A stretch of 64,000 nt of DNA from Paraburkholderia youngii (GTDB taxonomy: Bacteria > Pseudomonadota > Gammaproteobacteria > Burkholderiales > Burkholderiaceae): NCBI RefSeq assembly GCF_013366925.1, contig NZ_JAALDK010000001.1, positions 1,495,089-1,559,088 of the forward strand, given 5' to 3'. Within the stretch, counting starts at the first letter, position 1. Each line of letters starts with the position of its first letter. Below are positions 45,233 through 53,498 of the stretch, piece by piece. The notes beneath the pieces were generated by a model. The model did not search any database. It worked only from the letters and a program-made list of their open reading frames with translations, and was not told where the DNA came from. Both the position numbers and the translations under genes were made by a program.

Positions 45233-46425
45233 AATCGCAAGAACTGTCTTCAAACGCGGCAGTGCTCTCACAGCCTGCAGCCGCGCCGAGATCAAAAGCG
45301 CTGTTGATCGAGCTGATGAAGTCGCGGGCGATGGCGCTCCTGCTGCCGTCGGTGATCCTGTTCTTTTATTTTCAGGTCATGTCCGACGGTGTTTTCATTT
45401 CGTCGGCCAACGCGTCGCTTCTGCTGCGTCAGACTGCGGCTGTGGCAGTGGTCGCCGCGGGCGTCACGGTTCTCATCATCATGGGTGAAATCGATCTGTC
45501 GATTGGCAGCACTGCATTCTTGGCCGGCCTGGTCGCCGCCGAATGTCAGATGTCCGGGTACGGTGTGGCGGCAAGCGTGCTGGCCGCGATCGGCACAGGT
45601 GTGGCGATCGGCCTGGTGCAGGGCATCGTCGTGACACGACTGTCCGTGCCGGCGTTCATCGTCACACTCGCGGGATTGCTGCTTTGGCGAGGCCTGGGGC
45701 TGGCATGGACCAACGCGGCGGCCATTGGCCCCGTCGATGCGGACTTCGCGAACCTGACGGAGGGTCGCATGTCGCCCCTCATGACTTTCGGCTTGATCGC
45801 GGCAGTCGTTTTACTAGCTGTCTGGAGCACCTACGCGAGATACCGCTCGACAAAAGAGCACGGCGCCGTTTCATTTGGATCGGCCGCGGCTCCTCTGGGC
45901 CTTGGCGTGGCTGCCGCCGGAGGTCTTTTGTGGTTTTACATCGGCGGCGGCGGCGTGCCGAATGCGATCTTGTGGATTGGCGCGATCGCGGTATTACTCG
46001 ACATCATCCTGACGCGCGCGAAGTTCGGACGCCAGACCTTCCTTGTTGGGTCAAACAGTGAGGCTGCCGTGTACGCCGGCATCAACGTCCGACGAACCGT
46101 CCTGATTGGCTTCGTCGTAATGGGGGCGATCTGCGGCATCGCGGGAACGATGCTCATCGCACGGGTAGGAACATCGACGGCTGATTCAGGCATCAATCTT
46201 GAACTCACGGCGATCGCGGCGGCGACCATCGGCGGCGTGTCGCTCCGAGGCGGAATCGGCTCGGTGCGCGGTGCCTTGCTCGGTGCCTTCCTGCTTGCAA
46301 CGATCGATAACGGAATGTCGTTATTGGGCGTTTCCAGCTATGCACAGAACGTCGTGAAGGCACTCATTCTCGTTTTCGCTGTCGGGCTAGACGGCTATTT
46401 GACGCGACGCCGCTCGACACGGTAA
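45229..46425 (+). CDS. Sugar ABC transporter permease (XylH-like)
   Basis: A 398-aa membrane protein with about 8-10 hydrophobic helices (e.g. VVAAGVTVLIIMGEIDLSIG and AVLLDIILTRAKFGR). The EIDLSIGS motif and the late GGVSLRGGIGSVRGALLGA motif are typical of the ribose/xylose permease family (BPD_transp_2). Its length and extra central segment match XylH rather than RbsC. It is translationally coupled to the ATPase gene and is followed by an SDR gene after 115 bp. Confidence 0.93.
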   Translation: MKSQELSSNAAVLSQPAAAPRSKALLIELMKSRAMALLLPSVILFFYFQVMSDGVFISSANASLLLRQTAAVAVVAAGVTVLIIMGEIDLSIGSTAFLAGLVAAECQMSGYGVAASVLAAIGTGVAIGLVQGIVVTRLSVPAFIVTLAGLLLWRGLGLAWTNAAAIGPVDADFANLTEGRMSPLMTFGLIAAVVLLAVWSTYARYRSTKEHGAVSFGSAAAPLGLGVAAAGGLLWFYIGGGGVPNAILWIGAIAVLLDIILTRAKFGRQTFLVGSNSEAAVYAGINVRRTVLIGFVVMGAICGIAGTMLIARVGTSTADSGINLELTAIAAATIGGVSLRGGIGSVRGALLGAFLLATIDNGMSLLGVSSYAQNVVKALILVFAVGLDGYLTRRRSTR

Positions 46426-46540
46426 ACCCAGGGACCTTAGACGCGTAGTGCGTCCAGCGGCTGCGATCAAGAAATCTATCGCAAACCCTTATCTGTTGCG
46501 GCACTCCATGCCGTGCACTCACAATGTGACAGGAGTTTTC

Positions 46541-47311
46541 ATGAGTAACGTTACCTATGATTTTTCGGGCCAAGTTGCATTGGTGTCTGGCGCGGCGGCT
46601 GGCCTCGGCCTCGCCACCGCCAAGGCTTTTGCGGCGAGCGGAGCAAAAGTCGCGCTGGTTGATATCGACGAGGGGGCCCTGCAGGCGGCGGTCAAGGGTC
46701 TAAGGGACGAGGGGCGCGAAGTGCTCGGCATTTGCTGCGACGTCAGTGACGATCGCCAGGTGAAGGAAATGGTCGAGAAAACGGTCAAGACTTTCGGCAG
46801 GCTGGACGCAGCCTACAACAATGCGGGCATCGTGCCGCGTGCGACGGATTTCACCGAGATCCTCCAGTCCGACTATGACCGTCTGATGGCGGTCAACCTC
46901 AAAGGCGTGTGGAACGCAATGAAGTACGAACTGCTCCAGATGGAAAGCCAAGGCTCCGGCACTATCGTGAACTGCTCGTCTCTGGCCGGCCTGGTTGGCG
47001 GTTATGGCCGTCCCGGCTACCACGCCGCCAAGCATGGCGTGGTGGGTCTGACGCGGAGCGTCGGCATGGAATACGCTGCTCGCGGCATCCGGGTGAACGC
47101 GGTGTGCCCCGGCACCATGGTGACCCCGCAGGTCATGCGCATGTCGGAATCCAACGATCTTGACCTTGAACTTGTCGAGAAGAGCGTCCCCATCAAGCGC
47201 ATGGGCCGCGCCGAAGAAATTGCCGATGCTGTGCTTTGGCTTTGCAGCTCGGGCTCGACTTACGTCATCGGCCAGGCACTCGCTGTCGACGGCGGTTACA
47301 CGACTCAGTAA
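46541..47311 (+). CDS. SDR family NAD-dependent oxidoreductase
   Basis: A 256-aa short-chain dehydrogenase. It has the cofactor motif SGAAAGLG (Ser replacing the usual Thr), VDIDEG indicating NAD, NNAG, catalytic Ser region NCSSLAG, and YHAAK (Tyr and Lys). AGGAG 5 nt upstream of ATG 46541 rules out the longer reading from 46448. It is the first catabolic gene after the ABC transporter, so it may oxidise the imported sugar. It is paralogous to the SDR at 8119, which is also near an SMP-30 gene. Confidence 0.92.
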   Translation: MSNVTYDFSGQVALVSGAAAGLGLATAKAFAASGAKVALVDIDEGALQAAVKGLRDEGREVLGICCDVSDDRQVKEMVEKTVKTFGRLDAAYNNAGIVPRATDFTEILQSDYDRLMAVNLKGVWNAMKYELLQMESQGSGTIVNCSSLAGLVGGYGRPGYHAAKHGVVGLTRSVGMEYAARGIRVNAVCPGTMVTPQVMRMSESNDLDLELVEKSVPIKRMGRAEEIADAVLWLCSSGSTYVIGQALAVDGGYTTQ

Positions 47312-47405
47312 TCGACGCCCTTATTTGATAGGTCCAAGAACTAGAACTCATCCAGCGCCATGAATCTGGCGCCTGGTTTGCGCAACTTCAGCGGGAGAGA
47401 TGGGC

Positions 47406-48437
47406 GTGAAAGGTTTGTTTTTTCTTGGTGACCGCCAGGTCGTCCTCGCGTCGGTTGATGACCCCACGCCGGCCCACGGTGAGGTGGTGGTCGAGATTAA
47501 AGCATCCGGCATGTGCGGCAGCGACCTGCATCCGTACCGGGCGCCCCACGATTCCGAAATCCCGCTCGAAAGACGCTTCATTGGCGGTCACGAGCCCTGT
47601 GGCGTCGTCGTCGAAGTTGGGCCAGGTGTGCCGAAGCATGTCGCCAAGCCCGGTGATCGCGTGATGGTGCACCACTACCACGGCTGCACAACCTGCGCGC
47701 ATTGCCGGACGGGTTGGCCGCAACTGTGCCGTCCCGCGACCCGCACGACGTACAGTGCCAATGCGCATGGCGCGCACGCGCCGTACATGAAGGTGCCGGC
47801 CTCGACACGGGTCTGCCTGCACGAGTCACTGAGTTTCGAGGCGGGCGCTGCCATTGCCTGTGGGACTGGAACGGCATGGGGGGCGCTGGAGCGTCTGAAA
47901 CCCGGTGGCAATGAAACCATCGCCGTTTTTGGCCAAGGGCCCGTAGGTCTTTCGGCGACCATGCTGGCAACCGCCCGAGGTGCCCGGGTGATTGCCATCG
48001 ATCTGGACGATGATCGCCTCGCTCTCGCAAAGTCATTCGGCGCTGCGCAGACGATCAATGCCAACGACGTTGACGTCTGTGAGGCGCTGCGAGACCTGAC
48101 CTCGGGCCACGGGATCGAGATGGTCGTCGAGACCTCCGGTTCGTCGCAGGCCGCTCAGGCGGGCATCGACAGCACCGCCGTCTGGGGGAAAGTCTGCATG
48201 GTCGGCATCGGCAGCAAGGTCTCTATTGAAACTCGCGCACTACTGGACCGCCAGGTTACGGTCATGACCTCGTACACGATGTCGACCGTGCAACAGTATC
48301 AATGCGCCGAATTCATCGTTTCCCGCAACCTCGACCTGGATCGCCTCTTCACCGACCGCTGGCGTCTGGATCAAGCGGAGCAAGCCTATCGGGTACTCGA
48401 CGCACAGTCGAGCGGTAAGGGCGTGTTCCTTTTCTGA
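47406..48437 (+). CDS. Zinc-dependent alcohol dehydrogenase, sorbitol/threonine-dehydrogenase-like
   Basis: A 343-aa medium-chain dehydrogenase. The GTG start at 47406 aligns with the start of the paralogue at 39312 and has GGGAGA about 8 nt upstream; an ATG at 47400 is too close to that site. Catalytic zinc ligands are in GMCGSDLH and GGHEPCG, the structural cluster is GCTTCAHCRTGWPQLC, and AIDLDDDR favours NAD. In the operon it lies between SDR and ALDH genes and probably acts on a polyol or hydroxy intermediate. Confidence 0.92.
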   Translation: MKGLFFLGDRQVVLASVDDPTPAHGEVVVEIKASGMCGSDLHPYRAPHDSEIPLERRFIGGHEPCGVVVEVGPGVPKHVAKPGDRVMVHHYHGCTTCAHCRTGWPQLCRPATRTTYSANAHGAHAPYMKVPASTRVCLHESLSFEAGAAIACGTGTAWGALERLKPGGNETIAVFGQGPVGLSATMLATARGARVIAIDLDDDRLALAKSFGAAQTINANDVDVCEALRDLTSGHGIEMVVETSGSSQAAQAGIDSTAVWGKVCMVGIGSKVSIETRALLDRQVTVMTSYTMSTVQQYQCAEFIVSRNLDLDRLFTDRWRLDQAEQAYRVLDAQSSGKGVFLF

Positions 48438-48490
48438 CCGCTGCACCTACCTTAAAAAACCCACCTGATCTGATGGAAGGGAACGACTTT

Positions 48491-49963
48491 ATGAACTGGC
48501 AAGCACGCGATAACAGTCTTTACATCGGCGGCCGGTGGCTGCCACCCGCTAGCGATGATCGAATCGATATCGTCTCGCCGTGGACGGAGAGTGTCATTGC
48601 GAGTGTCGCGGCGGCTTCACCGGCTGACATGGGCAAGGCGGTCACTGCGGCGCGGTGCGCATTCGATTTCGGGCCCTGGCCAAATTTGTCCATGGATCAA
48701 CGGATCGCGACGGTGGCGCGCTTACGTGACATCATGGCCCGACGACGCAGTGAAGTCGCGGAGGTCATCACGCGTGAGATGGGCAGCCCGATCACGGCAT
48801 CGCTGACCCAACAGGCACAGATCCCGCTGTTGATGCTCGACGCCTTCATCGAGATCGCTCGCGACTTACCCCTTAGCATGCTGCGCAAAGCGGCAACGGG
48901 CCAAGGTCAGGTCTTCCGTCAGCCCAAAGGCGTGGTAGCCGCCATCGTGCCGTGGAATGCACCCATGATGAGCATCACGATGAAGCTGGGCCCTGCTTTG
49001 CTCGCGGGTTGCTGCGTCATTGTCAAAACAGCGCCGGAAACGGCCTTGTCCGGCCAGCTCCTGGCCGAGATGCTCGACGAAGCAGGCTTTGCGGAGGGTG
49101 TGGTCAGCGTGCTGCCTGCCGACCGGGGCCCGAGCGAGTATCTCGCGCTCCACCCTGGTATCGACAAGGTTTCGTTCACGGGATCAACGGCTGCTGGCCG
49201 GCATCTGGCCGAAAGGTGCGGCGCGCTGCTGCGCCCGATCACGCTCGAACTAGGCGGCAAATCGGCCGCACTGATTCTCGACGACGCCGACATTGAGGAT
49301 GCCGTTGAAAAGCTTCGCGTCGGTGCCTTCCGCAACTCCGGCCAGATCTGCAGCCTGAAGACCCGCATCCTGGTGTCTCGTCGGCGCAGGGACGACGTCG
49401 TCGAGGCGCTGGGGGCGCTGCTGGATACGATGCCCGTCGGAGATCCGAATGATCCCGCGACCCAGATTGGTCCGATGGTGTCGAGCCGACAGATGAACCG
49501 TGTGTCCGGTTATATCACCCAAGGCATCAAGGAGGGCGCGCGCCTCGCCAAGGGTGGGCCTGGCCTTCCGCCGGGCCTCTCACATGGTTGGTTCGTACAG
49601 CCCACGTTGTTCACCGATGTCGATCCTGGCGCGACTATCGCGCAGGAAGAGATCTTCGGACCGGTTTTGTCGATCCTCTGCTATGACGATGAGAATCATG
49701 CCGTCACCATCGCCAACAACTCTCAATATGGGCTCAACGGCGCCGTGTTCTCGGCTGACGTCGAGCGCGCTGTTTCTATCGCACAGCGTATCAAGACTGG
49801 AATCGTCGAGATCAATGGCTGCGGCGTTGGCTTCCTCTCGCCAATAGGCGGAGTCAAGGCCTCCGGGCTAGGACGCGAGGCTGGCCCGGAAGGGTTCGAG
49901 CCATATTTTGAATACAAGGCGATCGGTGTACCCGAGGGCTACGCTTACTGCCCTCGCCCCTAG
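48491..49963 (+). CDS. NAD-dependent aldehyde dehydrogenase
   Basis: A 490-aa ALDH with catalytic Glu in TLELGGKSAA and Cys in NSGQICSLKTR. The start ATG 48491 follows AAGGGAA; a reading from 48473 adds six residues. The SLKT sequence after the catalytic Cys differs from the other five ALDHs, so it is a separate subgroup. It lies between the ADH and ABM genes and could convert an aldehyde intermediate to an acid. Confidence 0.92.
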   Translation: MNWQARDNSLYIGGRWLPPASDDRIDIVSPWTESVIASVAAASPADMGKAVTAARCAFDFGPWPNLSMDQRIATVARLRDIMARRRSEVAEVITREMGSPITASLTQQAQIPLLMLDAFIEIARDLPLSMLRKAATGQGQVFRQPKGVVAAIVPWNAPMMSITMKLGPALLAGCCVIVKTAPETALSGQLLAEMLDEAGFAEGVVSVLPADRGPSEYLALHPGIDKVSFTGSTAAGRHLAERCGALLRPITLELGGKSAALILDDADIEDAVEKLRVGAFRNSGQICSLKTRILVSRRRRDDVVEALGALLDTMPVGDPNDPATQIGPMVSSRQMNRVSGYITQGIKEGARLAKGGPGLPPGLSHGWFVQPTLFTDVDPGATIAQEEIFGPVLSILCYDDENHAVTIANNSQYGLNGAVFSADVERAVSIAQRIKTGIVEINGCGVGFLSPIGGVKASGLGREAGPEGFEPYFEYKAIGVPEGYAYCPRP

Positions 49964-50031
49964 TTCACGCACAACGAGCGTCGCGCGGGTTTCGGCATTC
50001 TCAAAATATTCTGTCCATCCAGAGGTGTTCC

Positions 50032-50322
50032 ATGTCAGAAGTGTCAGTCGTCGCCATATCAATCGCCAAGCCCGGATACGAAGAGCGTCTGAAGGCAGCG
50101 CTCGGGGGGCTCGTCAATCCGGTTCGCAATGAGGCCGGCGCCCTGCAGTACGATCTGCATCAGGATAGGAACGACCGGAGGCGCTTCGTCGTCATTGAGC
50201 GGTGGGCGAACGATACCGCATTCCAGGCCCATGTCGCCGCGCCTCACATTGAAGCCTACCGAAAGCTTGCGAGCGACTGGCTTGAGTATGCGGAGTTTTT
50301 CGCTCTGGATCATGTGCGGTAA
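50032..50322 (+). CDS. Small ABM-fold protein, paralogue of the one at 6523
   Basis: A 96-aa dimeric alpha+beta barrel protein with the same frame as its paralogue: VAISIAKPG, QYDLHQDR and VIERWANDTAF. The two are clearly homologous along their full length. In both places the gene is immediately upstream of an SMP-30 lactonase. This repeated pairing suggests a shared role, perhaps an oxygenase or a sugar mutarotase-like step before lactone hydrolysis (inference). Confidence 0.88.
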   Translation: MSEVSVVAISIAKPGYEERLKAALGGLVNPVRNEAGALQYDLHQDRNDRRRFVVIERWANDTAFQAHVAAPHIEAYRKLASDWLEYAEFFALDHVR

Positions 50323-50361
50323 TTTGCACTCCACGCATCTAGAAGACCAAGGAGACAAACC

Positions 50362-51204
50362 GTGAGAATTGGACAAGCGCAACTGGTAGCCGACGGCTTC
50401 TGCTTCCTGGAAGCGCCGAAGTGGCGAGACGGCAAGATCTGGATGTCAGACGTTTTCGGCCGGGCAGTCTATACGGTGACGCCGGAGGGCAAGCGCGAAC
50501 TGGTGTGCAAGATCCCTTTGATGCCCGCGGGTCTGGGTTTCATGCCGGATGGCCGGCTGATCATTTCCTCGCACGGGGACCGAAAACTGATGCAGTGGAA
50601 AGACGGCGAGCTCTCCGTCTACGCGGATCTCTCAGCCGTCATTCCCTACTGGATCAATGATTTCGCGATCGACGCGAACGGCCGAATCTACCTCGGTAAC
50701 TACGGCTACCATTACAACAAAGGTGAGGCGCCACAGCCGGCCAGGATGCACCGCGTCGATCCAGATGGCAGCATCACCGAAATCGCTACGGGCATGGACT
50801 TCCCCAATGGGGCTGTCATTATCAATGGCGGCCGCACTCTGGTCGTCAACGAAACCTGGGTGGGCCGCGTGACGGCCTTTGATCTGACGACCGACGGCAA
50901 GCTCATCAACCGACGCGTTTTCGCACATTTGGGGGAGCGTGGCCCCGATGGCATGTGCGCCGATGCCTCGGGTGCAATTTGGGTCGGCTGCTATAACTCG
51001 GGCGAGATCCTTCGTGTGCTTGACGGTGGAGAGATCACCGATCGCTTTGCCTTCGACGGGCGCGCCATATCTTGCGTTGTTGGAGGGGAGGACGGTCGCA
51101 CCCTCTACATGACTGCGTTCCTGGGCGCCAACGAGGAAGTGGCACTGGCAAAACCAAAAAGCGCGCTATTCAGCGCAAAGATCGATGTTGGGCAGCCTGC
51201 CTAA
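50362..51204 (+). CDS. SMP-30/gluconolactonase family lactone hydrolase
   Basis: A 280-aa beta-propeller hydrolase beginning at GTG with AAGGAGAC 6-7 nt upstream. Metal-binding marks are FLEAPKWRD, INDFAID, GMDFPNGAVI and PDGMCADASGAIWVG. It is a clear paralogue of 7080-7910. It ends the right-hand operon (transporter, SDR, ADH, ALDH, ABM, SMP-30). The expected reaction is lactone ring opening to a sugar acid. A 14-bp palindrome follows 8 nt after the stop codon. Confidence 0.92.
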   Translation: MRIGQAQLVADGFCFLEAPKWRDGKIWMSDVFGRAVYTVTPEGKRELVCKIPLMPAGLGFMPDGRLIISSHGDRKLMQWKDGELSVYADLSAVIPYWINDFAIDANGRIYLGNYGYHYNKGEAPQPARMHRVDPDGSITEIATGMDFPNGAVIINGGRTLVVNETWVGRVTAFDLTTDGKLINRRVFAHLGERGPDGMCADASGAIWVGCYNSGEILRVLDGGEITDRFAFDGRAISCVVGGEDGRTLYMTAFLGANEEVALAKPKSALFSAKIDVGQPA

Positions 51205-51629
51205 CCTTATTCACTATCGATAGTGCGCGGCATTCGTCCGATTTCGCTGGAGAGAACTAATGTTTGACGGTATGTCGACCACGACGAAGTAAGTCCCGAT
51301 CGACATACCGCCTAACGCTGACGCTTACCGGTCCGAGCGCTTTCGCACAGCCCCCGGCGGGCGCAGTCGTTGCGTACCCTTGCGGGACGTCAGCGGCGGT
51401 TTGCGGCGCCAGTCCTCCAGTTCTCGGGCGCAATAGCAAGGGCTACGAGAAAGTGGACCACTATGAGATTGACTGAAAATCTCTCGCGGTAACGCGATCA
51501 AGACGTATCGCCTCGACCATTGCCCTAGGCCATAGAAAGCCGTGCTGTAGCCAACCCTCCTATGGGCAAATCGAGGCCGATGACGAGGGGCCAACATCCA
51601 ACTCGCCAATCGGCCCGGGCCCCGTCCGC
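51205..51629. other. Gene-free region after the SMP-30 gene
   Basis: Contains the perfect palindrome CACTATCGATAGTG (51212-51225). A 70-codon frame at 51264-51476 has no recognisable motif. No gene called. Confidence 0.5.
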
Positions 51630-52019
51630 TCACCAAATTGAGTCCACATAGGTGTGCGTTCGGAGATAAGCGTCTGGAGTAATGAGGGCACCACCGAGCG
51701 CAATGGTCGTGGCAACGATGACTTTTTGATGGGACGTGAGCGGCACCGAAATGTTCGCCGCCCGTACGGCGATCGAGAAATCGACGGGAATCACGCGCAT
51801 TCCCTCTATCGTAGCCAATGTCAACAGCCAGCTTCGGGTGCTCACCGACAATGCGAGTCGCCCGTCTTCAATGAACTTGCCGACATCAAGCACACTGATG
51901 CTCGAAATCGCAATTTCGCTCGCTTCCATTCCACGCTCGACTGCCTCACGAGCTGCTACGCTCAGCTTGCCCTGGTCGCACAGCCACAGCAGCAAGGCGC
52001 AAGTATCGAGCACAATCAT
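51630..52019 (-). CDS. PIN domain toxin-like protein with an altered acidic site
   Basis: A 129-aa VapC-type protein. MIVLDTCALLLWL supplies the first Asp, ISVLDVGKFIEDGRL an acidic residue where Glu is usual, and LITPDAYLR the last Asp. Where family members have an Asp followed by a basic residue (DRLIVATA), this one reads HQKVIVATT, so the third acid appears lost. ATG 52019 lies 11 nt beyond the antitoxin stop. It may be weakly active or an inactive relic. The pair with the Phd-type gene upstream is typical of toxin-antitoxin loci. Confidence 0.85.
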   Translation of the reverse strand: MIVLDTCALLLWLCDQGKLSVAAREAVERGMEASEIAISSISVLDVGKFIEDGRLALSVSTRSWLLTLATIEGMRVIPVDFSIAVRAANISVPLTSHQKVIVATTIALGGALITPDAYLRTHTYVDSIW

Positions 52020-52030
52020 GGAGCGCTCTC

Positions 52031-52249
52031 TCAACTCTGAGTTAGGTCGGGTGTGGCTTCCGGATCGAAGTACACGATTCCAGCACGAAGAACGTCTATC
52101 GGATCATCGCGACCCGACGTATAACGGCGAATTTCTACGGTTGGCTTGCCACGACTCGTCACAACCACCTTTTCACCCAGAGCCTCGACTTGGCGGAACA
52201 GTTCACAAGCTTTAGCCTTAAACGTCGCCTTCGAGATGCGCTTTTCCAT
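52031..52249 (-). CDS. Phd/YefM-family antitoxin
   Basis: A 72-aa antitoxin. The N-terminal part (KRISKATFKAKACELFRQVE, then VVVTSRGKPTVEI) is the Phd/YefM DNA-binding fold; the short C-terminal tail would bind the toxin. It immediately precedes the PIN gene, ending 11 nt before its ATG. In such loci the antitoxin, with toxin as co-repressor, represses the shared promoter. Confidence 0.87.
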   Translation of the reverse strand: MEKRISKATFKAKACELFRQVEALGEKVVVTSRGKPTVEIRRYTSGRDDPIDVLRAGIVYFDPEATPDLTQS

Positions 52250-52577
52250 CTTATCTCCCCGATCTCACTCACCGCATAGCTGCTACTAGCGGCTTACAAA
52301 AGCGCCACCTTTTATCCGCAACGGCCGGTCGAGGCAAGCTGGCAAGAAGCACCACTCCGTGAATTACAAAGGAGCCTTGTGATCTCTTTCGCCCCCACGC
52401 CTCTTATCATTGTGGTACGCATTTCGCGATATTGGATTTCGTGATGGCTGGCGTAGCAAGTTCCACGAATTGACCCGTACGTGGATCCCCGCCGCGACGC
52501 TCCAATTTGCCCTGAGCAGTTCGTCTGGTTGAGGCTTAAGCTCGGACGTCCATCCGGGAATGTGCATGAAAGCGCTC
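52250..52577. other. Spacer between TA pair and lyase gene
   Basis: About 330 bases; no gene recognised. It must hold the promoter of the toxin-antitoxin pair. Confidence 0.5.
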
Positions 52578-53498
52578 TCAGTCGATGCGATCCGCGGGCA
52601 TCTGCGTCGAAGGTGCGAAGCGTTGCTCGAGTTCCCGCAAACGGGGCAGCCCGCCGAGCGCGGTGAAGTCAGAAAAACTGGCGCATCGATCAAGGATGGT
52701 CGTAACGGTGCCTACCCGCCGAATCTCGGCCAGCGCCTCAGCCATGGCCTTGATGGCGACCAGGGTGGTGAAATTTGGCAGAATCATTAACCGGTAGCCG
52801 AGGCGACATAATTCGTCCGGCGTTAGAAACGGCGTCTTGCCGCTGGCGGCCACGTTGAACAGATGGTCACCGGGGATCGATTGAGGAATTTGCGCGATTT
52901 GTTCCAGTGTGCTTGGCGATTCGACAAACAGCATGTCCGCGCCGGCGTCCAGATATGCCTTGCAACGTAGAACGGTCTCGTCCATGCCCGCAACCGCCAG
53001 TGAATCGCAGCGCGCAATGATCATGAAGTCCGGATCGGAGCGTGCCTCGACAGCCGCGCGAATTTTCAGCGCCGCTTCCTCCAGCGGGATCAGACTCTTG
53101 CCGAGAAGGTGTCCACATCGCTTGGGGAACTGCTGATCTTCCAGATGGATCGCCGCGACGCCAGCCCGCTCGTATTCCCGCACCGTTCGCTGGACGTTGA
53201 GTGCATTGCCGAAACCCGTGTCGGCGTCCGCAATCACCGGGATGCTGACGGACTGGGTGATCGCGGCGGCGTTAGCCACCATTTCCGTCATCGAGATGAG
53301 GCCGAGATCTGCGACGCCGAGGCGGTCCATTGCCGTACCGCCCCCCGGCATGTAGACGGCCTCGAAGCCCGCCTGCTCCACCAGCTTGGCTGGCATCGGG
53401 CTGAAGGCGCCCGGGGCAATGAGCGTTCGGCCGGACCGTAGCAGCGCCCGCAGCTTTCGCCCGGGGGAAGCCGTGCGGGTTTGATCTTTAGAGTCCAT
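52578..53498 (-). CDS. Isocitrate lyase/PEP mutase family protein
   Basis: A 306-aa TIM-barrel enzyme. It has the metal-binding DADTGFG, the catalytic-loop motif PKRCGH (as in 2-methylisocitrate lyase and oxaloacetate decarboxylase relatives), and the late VESPSTLEQI. ATG 53498 overlaps the upstream monooxygenase gene by 11 nt, so the two are coupled. It would cleave a C-C bond in an acid product. The precise acid is unknown. The reading from 53561 adds 21 residues with no family similarity. Confidence 0.9.
   Translation of the reverse strand: MDSKDQTRTASPGRKLRALLRSGRTLIAPGAFSPMPAKLVEQAGFEAVYMPGGGTAMDRLGVADLGLISMTEMVANAAAITQSVSIPVIADADTGFGNALNVQRTVREYERAGVAAIHLEDQQFPKRCGHLLGKSLIPLEEAALKIRAAVEARSDPDFMIIARCDSLAVAGMDETVLRCKAYLDAGADMLFVESPSTLEQIAQIPQSIPGDHLFNVAASGKTPFLTPDELCRLGYRLMILPNFTTLVAIKAMAEALAEIRRVGTVTTILDRCASFSDFTALGGLPRLRELEQRFAPSTQMPADRID

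Noticed and set aside
51264..51476. 70-codon frame after the SMP-30 gene
   Set aside because: Low-complexity composition and no ribosome-binding site.
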